64,000 bases of DNA. Origin: Ascarosepion bandense (lineage: Eukaryota; Mollusca; Cephalopoda; Sepiida; Sepiidae). The translations under genes were made by a program, and so were the position numbers. Under the pieces are notes generated by a model. It saw only the letters and a list, made by a program, of their open reading frames with translations. It was not told where the DNA came from and did not search any database. Location of the stretch: NCBI GenBank assembly GCA_037127315.1, contig JBBBDQ010001939.1:458501-522500 (forward strand). Direction: 5' to 3'. Positions 47,822 through 59,730 of this stretch are shown piece after piece; within the stretch, counting starts at the first letter, position 1, and each line of letters starts with the position of its first letter.

Positions 47822-48641
47822 ATTTGTGATTATATTCAGACACTTCCTCTAAAACGTTCAGTAAACACTTTTTAAAACAGTTTTTTTTTTTTTCCTTTGG
47901 ATGAAATCTGTTCGTTGTATGATCTTTATTTTTATTTTAACTTTATGAAAGTTGCCAAGTTTGCATAAAATATTGGGGTATATAGTTGCTTTATAATTTA
48001 GTAGAAAAAAATTTTTTTTTTTTTTACTTTTCACACAAGAACTCAGGTGAAAACAGTTTTTGAGTCTTTTTTCCCCTCTATTCTATATTCTATAGCTGTG
48101 TTTTGTTTATCTCTAATTTTATGTAAATTTTTATATTAGTGACTCCCACATTTTATTTAGCAAATATACCTTTTTCTGACAAAATTGATAAGACCGTCAT
48201 TAACACTAACACTAACAGTTAAACAAGACTGAATCTTTGAATATTGAATTTTATTTTTCATGTAAACAGTTCACGATGACAATTTTGGCACACATTCTCT
48301 CATAAAATAAAAATAAATCACAGTATTTCTTGTTTATTCACTGAAACAGTTTGCATAATTCTTTTGAACTTTTCATTTGTTATTTTTCCTTAATGTTATT
48401 TAATTAATTTTTCTTAAATATTTAAACGCCGAGAATAAAATTTGAAAAGATTACTTGAAATTTGATTATCCATTTTATTTTTTTGTTTGAGTGTTTCTTT
48501 AAACCTTTTTAGAACTTTCAAACGAATGCTAATACGAATGACTAATAAGGGATCAACCTAAAATGTTAGCTGTATTTTTATTTATCTATTTTTTGCATTA
48601 ATTTTTCTTGTCTCTAAACTTTAGTTTTAACATATGGAAAA

Positions 48642-48730
48642 ATGCGTAATGGAAATATTATTGTGATCAAAAGAGATGGAAAAGATGGAGTTTCTTTGCC
48701 TCTCCAGACTAAAACTTGTCTCCTCGGAAG
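48642..48730 (+). CDS. Ki-67-like gene, coding exon 1 (start codon)
   Basis: Encodes residues 1-29 plus two bases of codon 30 (the FHA Arg). It ends at donor AAG|GTGAGT, giving a phase 2 intron. A pyrimidine-rich acceptor ends at 48624, so the exon probably begins at 48625 with 17 untranslated bases and earlier exon(s) lie upstream. The ATG at 48642 is preferred over the one at 48634, which is out of frame and stops at 48664-48666. No in-frame stop separates the acceptor from the chosen ATG, so a longer coding start cannot be excluded. Confidence 0.82.
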
Positions 48731-50033
48731 GTGAGTGAAATTAAATAAATTTATTTTTTTATTTTTATTTTTTTTTTATTTATCTCAATTTTAAACTTAT
48801 TCTAACATCAGTTATTGCCCATTATAATCCAAATAATTCATATTTGAAACTCATTAAAAAAATAATATAATTCAGATCTTGCATTAATCATTGACAAAAG
48901 CTAAAAATACATTCTCATTGTTTATTTTTGCAGATCTTTAGTTAGCAAAGAAAATTTAACACTAACAGTAACAAAGTACGAGTTATCGGCACCTCATCGT
49001 TCGATCCTTAATAGGTGCCACTATCTGTGGGGTTGACTTTTTTTTTTCACTGGATGTTTTATATAATTGTTATTGTGATTGTGCGCCAACCTAATCTGTC
49101 CATTAATGCTTATTTTCTTAGATGAAGTAGTATTTACACTACATTGTTCGGACTATTGTTCTCATCTTTATTGCCATCCGAAACGTAAACATGGCAATAA
49201 AAGATAAGAACGATAAATAGTCCAATCTCTAGTGTAAAATACCTATTTTATTTACAAGATTTTGAAATAAAATCAGAATTTTATTGTTAGATTGTTTTTT
49301 ATGAATTATTAAAAAAATGCTGGTAAATCTGAATTTATTTCTAAACTTTTTGCTTACATTTTTTTGTAAGTTGCAATGGCTTCACCCATATTCTGAACTT
49401 AATGTCACTCAGTGTATAATAAATATTAAATAGTAAATAATAAAATTAATTTTGTAATAGAATAGTTTGATAAAAATATTTAAAACCTTTCTTGCATATT
49501 TTGCAATGCATGGATGAAGTTCCTAAGAAATATGGATTGTTCCATGTTATTCTTAACGGTATATTTTTTCACATGTTACCCCCTCCTACACAAACATTTT
49601 TATGAAATTTTAGGGAAATTCATAATTGTATCATTTAATGTTTATTAGTTATATGCAGAACTTTGAATTAATTTTTTTGTAAAACAGGATAACCAGTTAA
49701 CCAAAAATTTGCTCAGAATCCTAAAATAAAATAGGAAGCAATAAAACGATATTTGATTAGAAAAGCGTTTAATTGCTTATATTGAATAAAGATATATTAT
49801 GGATATTGTCTTCAGAATAAAAAAATTCTGATTAAGAAATTTTTACAATAATTGTTTATTTTTTTATTTTATTTTATTTTTAATTAGAATAATCTATGGA
49901 TTAAATCCCTTAAAATTCTGTATTAATTTGTACCAATTAGATAAAATTGTTATTAAGTAAATACTATATTTACTAATCATAAATGACAAAGCATTGTACA
50001 ATTCAGTAACCACCAGTATTTTAAATAGAATTT

Positions 50034-50075
<42 letters not shown>

Positions 50076-53000
50076 ACAAAATCGTACATAAAGTTAGGAA
50101 ATCATGTTAACAGACATACTTAAATTTTTGTTTGAACATTATTTTCAGTGGATACTCTTTTTCTATAATTTAACAGTACATTTATATGTATCTACCTGCT
50201 TTGAATATTTGAGAAATTTTGTTAGGAAAATATCTATCTTCCAGCAGGATTCGAGCCTGCAACTCCCACATACCTAGGAGAAGCCATCAATAGATCTGAC
50301 ATGTCTTACCACTCTACTATGGGAAACTTCATGGTTTAGCAAAATCGAATTAAGCCATAAATACATACGTTCCTGATTTCTCCCAACAACCATACCTGCT
50401 TCGGTTCACATCCTAATGTAAACAAACATAAACAAAGACAATATTACAAAATGGTATTAACCGACATTTATATTTTTGTTTCAACATTATTTTTAATGGA
50501 TACTCATATTTGAGTAGTTACTGTTTTTCTATAATTAAGCAGTACATTATATATATCCACCGGCTTGAATATTTGAGAAATTCTGTTATGAAAATATGCA
50601 TCAAGTTGTTAAATTATCAGCTTCTAGACATAAGAATTGTAGGTTCAAATCCTGCCAGAAGATACATTTTTCCTAACAAGATATGTAAAAAAAATATATG
50701 CCAATTTTTATAAATACAAATGTCCATCAGAAAATAAGACTGGTAACTAGTAAATTTAAAGTCAATTTACCTAAAATTCAATATAACAAATTATGGAGTA
50801 TATTTTACATTTTTAAGATTATTAGATGGTTGAAAATTATTTAAAAATGGTGAGTGCTGCTCATTTGTTCCAGTAATTTTTACATGTATGTCCATCATAG
50901 AAAGAAATTAGCTTGAAATTGAAACTAAAATAAAATTCAGGAAAGATTTTTTAGATTTTTTAAAAATTGATTTTAAACTTTAGGTATCATGTTTCTTTGA
51001 AGGTACCTAGTTTTATGGCTGGATAAACTTTGGCTTAATGAAACTTCTGATTAGTTAAAGCTATGAATAGAAATAATTTATTCATGATACTTCTATAAGC
51101 ATGAGATTAAACTTAGTTATTCTATAAAAAAAAAAAAAATCTGTAGAAACAATGTGTTAAAGAGTTAACTTATTGTCTTCAAAGCAGCCAAATTAGTAAA
51201 AATCAATAAAATAATCTTAATTTTAAATTTTTTTAGATGTTAATGTTTGAGCAAAAGGAAATACAGTTAACTTACAAAAGTGAGGAATTATGATTAGCAC
51301 AAAAGTTTGTGTATTACTTTCTCAATATGTGATATATCCAGTTTTTTTTTCTTTTTTACAGTTACAAAATGTATAAATTGCATTTTATGACAATGAGTAA
51401 AATGCTTTGTTTTGAGGATTTCAAAGAACTATTTGAAAAATAATCAAGAAAGGATATAAAAATAGCTGTAATATCTTGTATGAAGAATCTAAGATGTGTG
51501 TACTCGTAATATCAACTTGCTTAGCTGAAATATGGAACAATTTTATTCTAAGACAATATTTCTAGTTTATATAATTTTATACTCATTTGTGCATTAGGTT
51601 AATGGGTATTTTTGTGTTGGATGTAATAGTTTAAAGAATATTTAAATTCTGCTTAATTTCTATTTGACGTTTACTAAGCTTTTTGACTCCAAGCAAGGTG
51701 ATAATGCCACTAAGAGGCAAAGGATTATTTGGAATGAATAGGATTCAGAAGACAAGATGGTGATTGGCATAAGATTAAAATTTTTGAAGATTGTAGCTAA
51801 CAGGGAAGCAATAAATTGGGAGAGTTCCACAGGCAAGAAGTTTGAGAAAATATTTGAATAGAACTTATGAAAACTATTTGCGAATATAGTAGTATGTTTA
51901 AATTCATGTGATTGAGGTGTGAAAAAAAAAGTAAAGCTAGTGAGAACAATTGCCATGTAAATATTTCTGTAAGAGACATGTCACATCATGGTAGTGGGAT
52001 AGTGACTGAAGCAGAGATGTCAGCTCACAACTAATAACATTACAGGGACTTTGAATTTTATCAAGAGTCTCAAGATATTAGCAGGAGCACTAGACTAGAT
52101 ATAGCAATATTCAATGCACAGATGGTAGATTTATAAATGTGCAAGGTAGATTCTTGGGAGAAAGATCATGTGGTATGACAGTGGAGAAACTTTCTTCACA
52201 GCAGACTTAACCATTGATTCAACAATCACTCTACTTCATGTTGGCTGTAAACATATGATAAAGAAAGTGCAAGGTGCTCTTTTGAAGATTATTATCAGCC
52301 ATGCTGATAGAAGGCAAAAATGGTTTGCGATGATGATTTTTGTTTTGAAAGCATTAAAATTTATAAGCCATTTCTTGCCCCAGTGTGGAGTTCATTTTCA
52401 AGAACAGCTGCTGGTTTTACTTTGTTGGCCCTATCCAACTTAAAACAATTAAATACTTACCAGCATCTGTACCTAGTTGGAAAAGTTGTTGGGTTTTTTT
52501 TTAATCAAATTGGCTGCAATGTCCAGGTTGGAAGGTTGAAATTATAAGATGAAGGAAATCATTTAATATCCAGAATTTTTATCTGAGCTTAATTGCAACT
52601 TGGTGATGCTATTTGTAACTCACTCACTAATCAAGTTTGAATTTTTACTATCTTTTATATTTTTTCTCTAGGAGTAGTAGCTGTAACATTAGGATACAGA
52701 AACCAACTGTAGCTCTGGAGCATTGCCGTTTGACAGTTGAAAAAAATGGACAGGTATGTATTAATCTATCAGCATATAAAATGCAACCATGTTGTGGATG
52801 TTAATTTATATTGATATTTCAATCAAGGATTTTATTGCCTTTATCAGTCTCAGCAGAATATTTTAGAAGCTTCTAGGGAAATGTCAAATGTGTTTGCTAT
52901 TAATTATCATGGGTTTTGCTTAGTACACATCTTAAAGAGAAACAGTAATACCAGCAGTTATACAATCTGTGTAATTGGGGCTCGGGGTTTTTTTTTTTTT

Positions 53001-55111
53001 TTTTAATGTGGTTAACTTGATGAGAGCCGTAAATAGAAATAAATGTTAGCCAGCAAATTTCAATAATTTTTTTGAAAGGTGCAAGTCCAGCTTTTGAGGT
53101 GATTCACTATCTATCATGGCAGTGCGTTGCTTATTCATATCAAACAAGTGGTTTAGATGTTGCAAAGAGATGGTTAGTACTACTATAGCGTGAGGTTTAC
53201 TGCAGCATCACATGTTTAGAAAATGTGATACAGATATAAATATCCATGTTAGACATGATATCCACATGGGGAGAGGGACGTGGTAGATGATATATTGAAG
53301 TAGCTCTCATGCTATAGTAGCATTGAAAGGTTTTAATTTGAAGGAAAAGTTAAATCTGAAAGTATACTGGGAAATGGCTTTTTTTTTTTTTTTATCCAGT
53401 AGTAAAAATAATGCAATTGTCAGTCCATGTATATTGATATGTGGAGCACCAGGTAGCTTCATAGACTGGGTCAAGTTATCAAGTGGAGTTACTAGTTTAT
53501 GCTAAAGGAGACATAGGAATAGACAAATTGGTGTTAGTGTAGAAATTGGAAGAGGTAGGGATCAAATGAATAATTCAAGCTTAAATATAAGTTAGTGAAA
53601 CTCAAATGTCTTTAAAAGAAATGAATATAAACTACAAGTCCTTGTGAATAGTATTTTTACAAGTATTTTGATGAAAGAATATTCTTTAAATGTTAGAAAG
53701 AAAAGTTATTTTTCCTTCTCTAAAAGTTAAATATTGAAAATAGATCTGTATAGGACAAGCTCAATTTAAGAAAATCAATGAACACCTTTATTCTAAACAT
53801 AGAATATAAATACTTGTTATTCTCCTCCCGAGATATTGGGGAGGTACAAATATTTATAATGATTTTTAATAAAATTGCAACAACAGCTATTAAGTTTTGG
53901 AAGAATAAATAAAAACACTGTAAAAACTAATTAAATGATTAATTTATTGAAAATTACATGAAAAGACAGATTTCATTTGAGATTCTGTCAGTGATTAGTT
54001 CCAAGTTGATATATAACTATATTATGAAACCTCACAAATTAAAATAAGCTACCTCACTTTTTCACCATATCGACTTACTTAAGACTAAAATAAGTTGATT
54101 TCTTGTGCAATTTAAATTTGAGAACTTTAGCTTGAAGGAGATGATTCATTAAAGTTTATAAACTATAATTGCTTTTCATAAATCTCTTCCAATTTTTGGT
54201 TTACCATTGAAATATACTCTAATTTAAAAGCAAAACAAAAATACCTTGACAAGAAAGTCCTGAGTAGTAAGTAACAGTTATTTTGGCTAATAATCACTAT
54301 ACAATAAAATTCAACTTCACAGAAAGTAGTTGTTACCTACTACATATTTTAAAAAATTATTTTGGTTAATTATAAAATTTTATGGCACTTTTAGTGGAGA
54401 GCTGTTGCCATGTACTGAATTTGACCATATTGGCAAATAAATTAAGATAATTTAATATAAAATAATTTTAAGTTCCAAGTTGTGATGTGATATATTTTAC
54501 ATTTGTATTAGTTTAATTAGTAGAGGACATTTAAAAACTTGTTTTCCTGAAGTTAGGAAGATAAAGTTCTTATGTCGTATATTTTTAGGAAATTTATTTT
54601 TATCTTTTGTTGCTTTTTAAACAATGTTTCAGTTAGTATGCTGTTAGAATTTAGATGTGTTCTATTATGAAGGCAACAGTTAGAAAAATAAATAGAATCG
54701 CTGAATTTTTTGAAATTTACTTTGTAGGTGAAATGCACAATTTTGAGCACTGAAGGAAAATACTTTGTAGGCTCTTTATAAATTAAAATAGGCCCATTTG
54801 GTCTTATGCAGTGGTTCCAAAACATTTAGAATATTTAACACATTTTGAAGTGCTTATTGTGCATAAATTTTGTGTGACCAACAACAAAACTGGGCCTGTT
54901 TCATGGAAGACTCTTCCCATCTACTTGCTATCATCACTCAAGCCTAACAGCATAAAGTGAACCAAGTGTCTTTTCCAAATATAGCTGGCAGATTTACCAT
55001 TAATTTCAGTTTGTATTTTTCACATTTTCAAATATCTTGTCATAGTAGCATGCCACAGTGAAGTTTGGCAAGCATTGGTCTACAACTTGGACAGGTTTTT
55101 TTTTTTTTTTT

Positions 55112-55150
<39 letters not shown>

Positions 55151-57376
55151 AAATGTATTCTGATTTCAAATTGTATATGATTTTAAAAAATGATTGTGTC
55201 AAAAATAATTTAGTTGAGTAAAATAATCCATATTAACTGAATTGAAAAATATATTCACTGTTTTGTTGCATTTTCAGTTATTTAGGCCATGTCATAATTC
55301 CATCTTCCCATAACATTTTATCTTTCTCAGCAAATAAGTTCTTTGTACTTTTTGCAGTCTTCCAAGAGTTTTAATTCTTTAAGAAAATTTTCTAAAGCTC
55401 TGTCAGCGTTAAATCTGAAAAAGAAATAGTGGGAAGCAATTTTGTTCAAACTGATAAATTCACCAGGCAGCTAACAAAAAAATAAAATTCAGAAATTAGA
55501 AGTTTATATAGAGTTCCATAGTTGAGTTCATTTCAACTGGCAGGTGTGTCAAGCCTCCTATTAATTAGAATATTGAATTGGATGGCGTGGGGAGTGTCAG
55601 TTGACCTTCAATTTCTCTTATACTATATTTGGTGTGGAATATTAATGGTCATCTAAAAGTATCTGAAAATATCTGACTATGAAGAATGAATGTGAACTTT
55701 ATAGCCAATCTTTAATCACTTTTACCTGGTCACTGAAAAAATGTGATCTTAGTATCCTCATAAAGTATTCTTCACTTTCTCTAAACTAATTGAAAATGCT
55801 TTTCATTAATTGCTGTCTTCTTCTTGTTGAATTGAAAGTAGAACATGTTCAAAATTAACTTTTTGCTTCTTCGTAAGCACCTTATTGTAGAAGACTTCAT
55901 TCTAATCTCATTATATATGCATCATTGCCTTACTTGAATGAAGAACAACCTTTGATGCAGGTAGCAGTTTATTTTATTTCTCTTTTATGTTCCATCATCA
56001 CTGAGTGGATCCTGAATTTTGACTTGTCACAATGAATGGACATCCTCTCAGAAAACATCCATTCATCATGCCTCATGTGTCTATTGACATATAAACTGAA
56101 CCCAGACTTCAAGTAGATATGATCTATTACTAAAGATACTGGGAAAATGGTTAGTTCCTTGTACCTGGCTCATCCTGTTATCCTCTATTTTTACAAGAGA
56201 CAGATTAGGAGAAAATGGAGTGCTGCTGCTATATATAAGCAGAAATTGTCTGATTTTTCAATTTCCAAATTGCTCTCTGAAAATTGCATCAATTTGGGTC
56301 TGTAGCTGATGTAGGACTTGTGGAATATAAAGTCTCAGAGTCCAAAAACATCACTATGCCTTTGTGGGTGATAAATTATTTTAACCCTACAATCCCTTTT
56401 GCAGAGGTGAAATGTTGTAAGCCTCTCACAGGTTTATTGCTATTTCCATAGAAAGTTTTCAGATGAACTACATTCCTTAGTTCTAATAGTTCTAACTTTC
56501 ACAGCTAAGACCCGCCATACATTGCACAATGTAGTGAACTACCCTCATTCCATTAATGAAATGTTTCACTCAAGCAATTTATTTCCATGAACCACTGATT
56601 TGTAGAACCAACTCCCAAGAAGAATATTTCCCAATCACTACAATGTTAACCTATCTTACCCACATATCTTCACAAACTGTGCCTCAAACTCCTACTCTGT
56701 AACCTTTAACTTGAGTGGCTCTTGAACCTTGTACAGGGTAGACATCATTTAAAAAAAACAAACAAAACAATTTATTCTTCATTGTCATTTCAAAAACAAT
56801 ATTTTATGTTTAAATAGTAAATCACACATGAAATATAGTTCATGAGTTTTGCATTAGTCATATACCCAAATTAGTGCAACTAATTTTCAGAGAGCAATTT
56901 GGTTATTTTGAGTAAGTTGGTAAATGCTCTCACTATACAACATTAATTTTCACATAATGTCTTGCAATCAACTTCAACGGGTCTACTTAATAAGAACATC
57001 ATTCCATTTTTGACAAGTTTATTCATTTACAGTAACTTTTCTATAAACTGAATTTTTTTTTTCAGTCCCATCTTTACTTTTCTTAAAATATATGCTAGAA
57101 AAGTTTCTTACTGTCTTCAATATTAGAATTTATAAACAAAAATGCACTAATTTTTTTCTCTCTCTTTTTCAGGTAGTTTTAAAAAACTTGTCTGCTGAAA
57201 ATATTACAAAAGTGAATAATGAAGTGATTAATATTCATTACCTTAAGCATAAAGATGTAATTACTGTTGGTGAACGTTCCTTCAGATTTGAATCATTACA
57301 GGATCAAGTTATGCCCAAAAAGAGCACCAACAGTCCTATTAAGGAAGCAGTTCCTGTTAAAATTCACTCACCAAAG
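48642..57376 (+). CDS. Ki-67-like protein, N-terminal FHA domain (three spliced exons, gene continues beyond window)
   Basis: Joining 48642-48730, 52672-52753 and 57173-57376 gives an open frame of 375 nt (125 residues). It starts at an ATG whose distance from the domain matches vertebrate Ki-67. Seen: 'IVIKRDG' near residue 7, 'CLLGR' at 26-30, 'CNIRIQ' at 34-39, 'EHC' at 46-48, 'KVNN' at 70-73, and 'LKHKDVITV..RSFRFE' at 81-97. These align in order and spacing with the Ki-67 FHA domain (a phosphothreonine-peptide binder). The 'RSFR(Y/F)E' ending is the most telling part. Residues 98-125 are a polar tail with two SP sites (111-112, 123-124), possible CDK sites. Ki-67 coats mitotic chromosomes as a surfactant; its PP1-binding motif and repeats would lie in later exons, which I did not find before 64000. 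The canonical FHA Ser two before the Glu-His is Ala44 here. Identity as an FHA protein is near certain. Orthology to MKI67 is likely but rests on this domain alone, so I give no symbol. Confidence 0.85.
49133..49239. repeat. Minimal foldback element, copy 3
   Basis: 'tttacactacattgttcgga' to 'catctttattgccat' pairs with 'atggcaataaaagataag' to 'ggactat'-complement and 'agtgtaaa'. The same outer ends as the 13.5 and 31.3 kb elements, but without the tRNA-like core. Confidence 0.8.
50038..50072. repeat. (TG)n microsatellite
   Basis: About 17 TG units. Confidence 0.95.
50108..50690. repeat. Pair of SINE-like units with a shared ~130-bp 5' part
   Basis: 50108-50245 and 50459-50600 share 'ggatactc', 'tttttctataatt.a.cagtac' and 'gaatatttgagaaatt'. 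The first unit is followed by a minus-strand tRNA-like head (B box 'ggctcgaatcctgc' complement near 50245, A-box region 'agtagagtggtaag' near 50315). The second is followed by a + strand B-box-like 'gtaggttcaaatcctgcc' near 50640. Confidence 0.6.
51665..52060 (-). pseudogene. LINE 3' fragment, same family as 14.0 kb
   Basis: Minus strand reads 'KFYSNIFSNFLP' then, after a frame change, a decayed C-terminus, and the 3' UTR ending at 'ccttgcttggagtc' complement near 51690. Lies in intron 1, antisense to the gene. Confidence 0.7.
52672..52753 (+). CDS. Ki-67-like gene, coding exon 2
   Basis: 82 nt completing codon 30 (Arg) and encoding residues 31-57, including 'CNIRIQKP' and 'ALEHCRL', the central FHA strands with the conserved His. 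Acceptor CTCTAG at 52666-52671, donor CAG|GTATGT, phase 0 at its end. The frame stays open only with this splice arrangement, which supports it. Confidence 0.83.
54809..55082. mobile_element. Possible hAT-like miniature transposon
   Basis: Left end 'cagtggttccaaaac' is hAT-like. The right end 'gcaagcattggtct' is a weak inverted match. No target duplication seen. Confidence 0.28.
55096..55146. repeat. T tract plus (AT)n
   Basis: About 17 T residues then about 13 AT units. Confidence 0.95.
57173..57376 (+). CDS. Ki-67-like gene, coding exon 3
   Basis: 204 nt, 68 codons (residues 58-125). It completes the FHA fold with 'KVNNEVI', 'LKHKDVITV' and 'RSFRFE', then a lysine/serine/proline-rich linker. 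Acceptor TTTTTCAG, donor AAG|GTATGT, phase 0. Reading on past the donor gives AT-rich intron-like sequence with a stop at 57464-57466. Confidence 0.83.
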
Positions 57377-57668
57377 GTATGTAACTTATTATTCCAATAT
57401 GAATCCACTTTACTTGCTTATTCCTGTTTTAAATTTAAAATGTTTGTTAATTTTTGTGATACTTAACTATTTTTTATTATCTTGCCAATATATTCAATTT
57501 CTATTTGAATTATCCTCTGATATCTGCATCTATAATTAAAATTATCAGTATACTATTATGTGCATGCACACACACAACTTTTCTGTTACATAATAAAATA
57601 TCCTGAAAACTTGGTTCAAATATATAATGTAACATTGACTTGCATAATATGTCTCTGATAGTGTAATT

Positions 57669-57706
<38 letters not shown>

Positions 57707-59730
57707 TATCGAAACCATTTTAATGAATTAAACCACTTCTTGACAGATGTTAAAATTACAGTAAAGCATGAAATTCTACATATTATCATTGGATAGGACA
57801 TTTTTGGATTAGACTCAATCTGAATTCTTCAATCTTTTTGTATATCTTGTTATCAACTAAATAACTTCTTTGTGGGCAATGGCTTCTTGAAGTTTGCTCT
57901 AAAATTTAATAATTACTTGAATAGAATCTCTTTCTCTTCAAATAAAATTTATCTATTTTATGAGCCATTTTTCTGGAATTGTAAACAAAACTGAAAATGG
58001 CAGATGAAATGAGCAGGAAAAAATTTTTACCTCTTAATTCCTTTTTGGAATAGCTGAAAAGTATTTTTTTACTGTTAAATATTGCACATGGGTATATGCA
58101 AACAAATAATTTTCTTTAAAAATTAGAAATGTCAAAACTTCTAATTTTTTCTTTATGCACTAAAAAGTTAATTCTATTAATTTTTGTAATCTAAATTTTA
58201 TGGCTCTTGAAATTAACCAATTCTATTACATTCTCTGTTCAACAGTTTTATAATTGCTGGTTTTCAGTGTAGTGATGCATCTATGACTGATTAGTATTAC
58301 ACAGATGCACTCAGCTGATTTAGGGAGATGCGTGAAATAATACTAAAAAAATCTTTAGAAACAAATTTATCACAATTAAAATAAAACTTGTTAATTTATT
58401 TAACATAATTTTTACTAATGAAAAAGAGTGCACATACACAACTAAAAATGTAAATTTATTTGGATAGTATTACTAATATACAAATATTTTTCAGGCAGTG
58501 ACAAGGCTAAAGCTTTAAATACAATTTTATACCTCCACTAAATCACTGAAAAAACAGCATAGTAAGAAGAAAAAAGGTCCCAAACTTTTCCATCAAAATG
58601 TTTGTTGTTATTAAGAGGAAAGATCAAATTGTTTTTTATCCTTCCTAACACATTCTAAATATTGTTAAAAATTTTGTTCTTATTTTCATTAGCATGGGCT
58701 AAATTGTCAGAAGAATTTACAATGAAAAACACAATATTACATAACTCTTTTAATAAAACTTAAGACTTATTCACAAATTATTTTTGAAATCAATATTTTT
58801 TTAAAAATCTGGGTAAAAAAATTTATTTCTTTACATTCCCCCCCCCCCCCCACACACATAAATTCATGAAATTCTGTAGGCAAAATTGATTTTGTTAATT
58901 AAACGCAGAACTCATTAAGAAATGTAAATCATGTAGTTTTTTAACACTTAGCCCATTTTACTGAAAATCTGTTTCAAATAGTAAAATAAAAAATGCAATA
59001 AAACTGACATTATTTAATTAAAGTTTAATACAAATCAAGTCAACGTGTTTTTAAAATGATTAATTTTTTTGTTTTTTGTGCATATTTGATTTTTTTTATT
59101 TTTTTTTTATGTTAATATTTATGTGTACATTAAAAGTTCATGTGTTTCAGTTTCTTCCACTGAAAGGAAAAAAAATTGTACAATTATCTCACTTGTGATT
59201 GCCATACATTTACTTTGCATCTGTTGAGCTGTCGTCACATTTCAAATATAGGGGAAAGGTTGGAAAGTTAAACTCAGTTTAAGAAATAGTTTTATTCTAA
59301 ATTTCATGCTATAAATAAGTAATCTTGTGTAAATCAGATTAATTTAACTTTAGATTTGTTAATTTTCCAAAAATAATGTGTCACAGATATATTTTATTTT
59401 TGTAAGATTTTTAAAACCAAGAATTAGCTTTTGTTTACAAATGTCTTGATCACTCAAAAATGGCCGAAAAATTAAAAGAAAATCTCAAAATTTTAGATTC
59501 CAATCAATATAAATTCTGTTTAAATACAACAGACTACTTTGCTTATTGGAAATAGTAAATTTAATCACTTAGCTTTCAATTAAAGTAAAAATTTCAAGAA
59601 AAACTTATTTTTAAAAATTAAATTTAAAAATTAGTTATCAAAAATGAATGGAGGTACCTTAATTTTATGTGTCAAAGAAAATGTATACTTTTTTCAAAAT
59701 TTTAAAAAATCTTTTTTAATTTATTTTTAT
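57377..59730 (+). other. Presumed intron 3 of the Ki-67-like gene, no exon recognised
   Basis: AT-rich, CpG-poor. It contains a long T tract (about 57674-57703), a poly-C/CA stretch at 58839-58858 and scattered A/T runs. No open frame with family likeness was found on either strand. The LTR element that follows would also be intronic if the gene continues. Confidence 0.5.
57674..57703. repeat. Long T tract
   Basis: About 30 T residues in intron 3. Confidence 0.95.

Larger units (their letters stand above)
42900..48640 (+). promoter_or_regulatory. CpG-retaining upstream region of the Ki-67-like gene, probable promoter/5' UTR territory
   Basis: CpG is visibly frequent here: ten in 44041-44340, against none in 30001-30300, which is similarly AT-rich. 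The block contains no recognised transposon apart from a SINE-like unit at its left edge. It holds a consensus donor CAG|GTAAGT at 45274-45282, a GC-richer stretch at 43240-43530 and the E2F-type site at 47813. Unmethylated promoters keep CpG while methylated gene bodies lose it, so this probably houses the transcription start(s). The exact start is not visible. Confidence 0.4.
48731..52671 (+). other. Intron 1 of the Ki-67-like gene
   Basis: 3,941 bp, GTGAGT donor and TTTTTCTCTAG acceptor. It holds a short foldback element near 49.13 kb, a (TG)n run near 50.04 kb, two related SINE-like units at 50.1-50.7 kb and an antisense LINE 3' fragment at 51.7-52.0 kb. The stretch 52060-52660 shows no recognisable feature; the short ORFs near 52.2-52.5 kb have no family likeness. 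Confidence 0.75.
52754..57172 (+). other. Intron 2 of the Ki-67-like gene
   Basis: 4,419 bp between GTATGT and a strong pyrimidine tract ending TTTTTCAG. Mostly AT-rich and CpG-poor. It contains a T tract plus (AT)n near 55.1 kb and a weak hAT-like repeat at 54.8-55.1 kb. The stretch 55.5-56.7 kb is less repetitive, and its right end ('gtggctcttgaaccttgtac' region) resembles the tail after the SINE at 26.5 kb, so it is probably old repeat. No other exon recognised. Confidence 0.7.

Noticed and set aside
55500..56760. Possible extra exons in intron 2
   Set aside because: Less AT-rich, but no frame stays open with splice sites, and the right end resembles a repeat tail.
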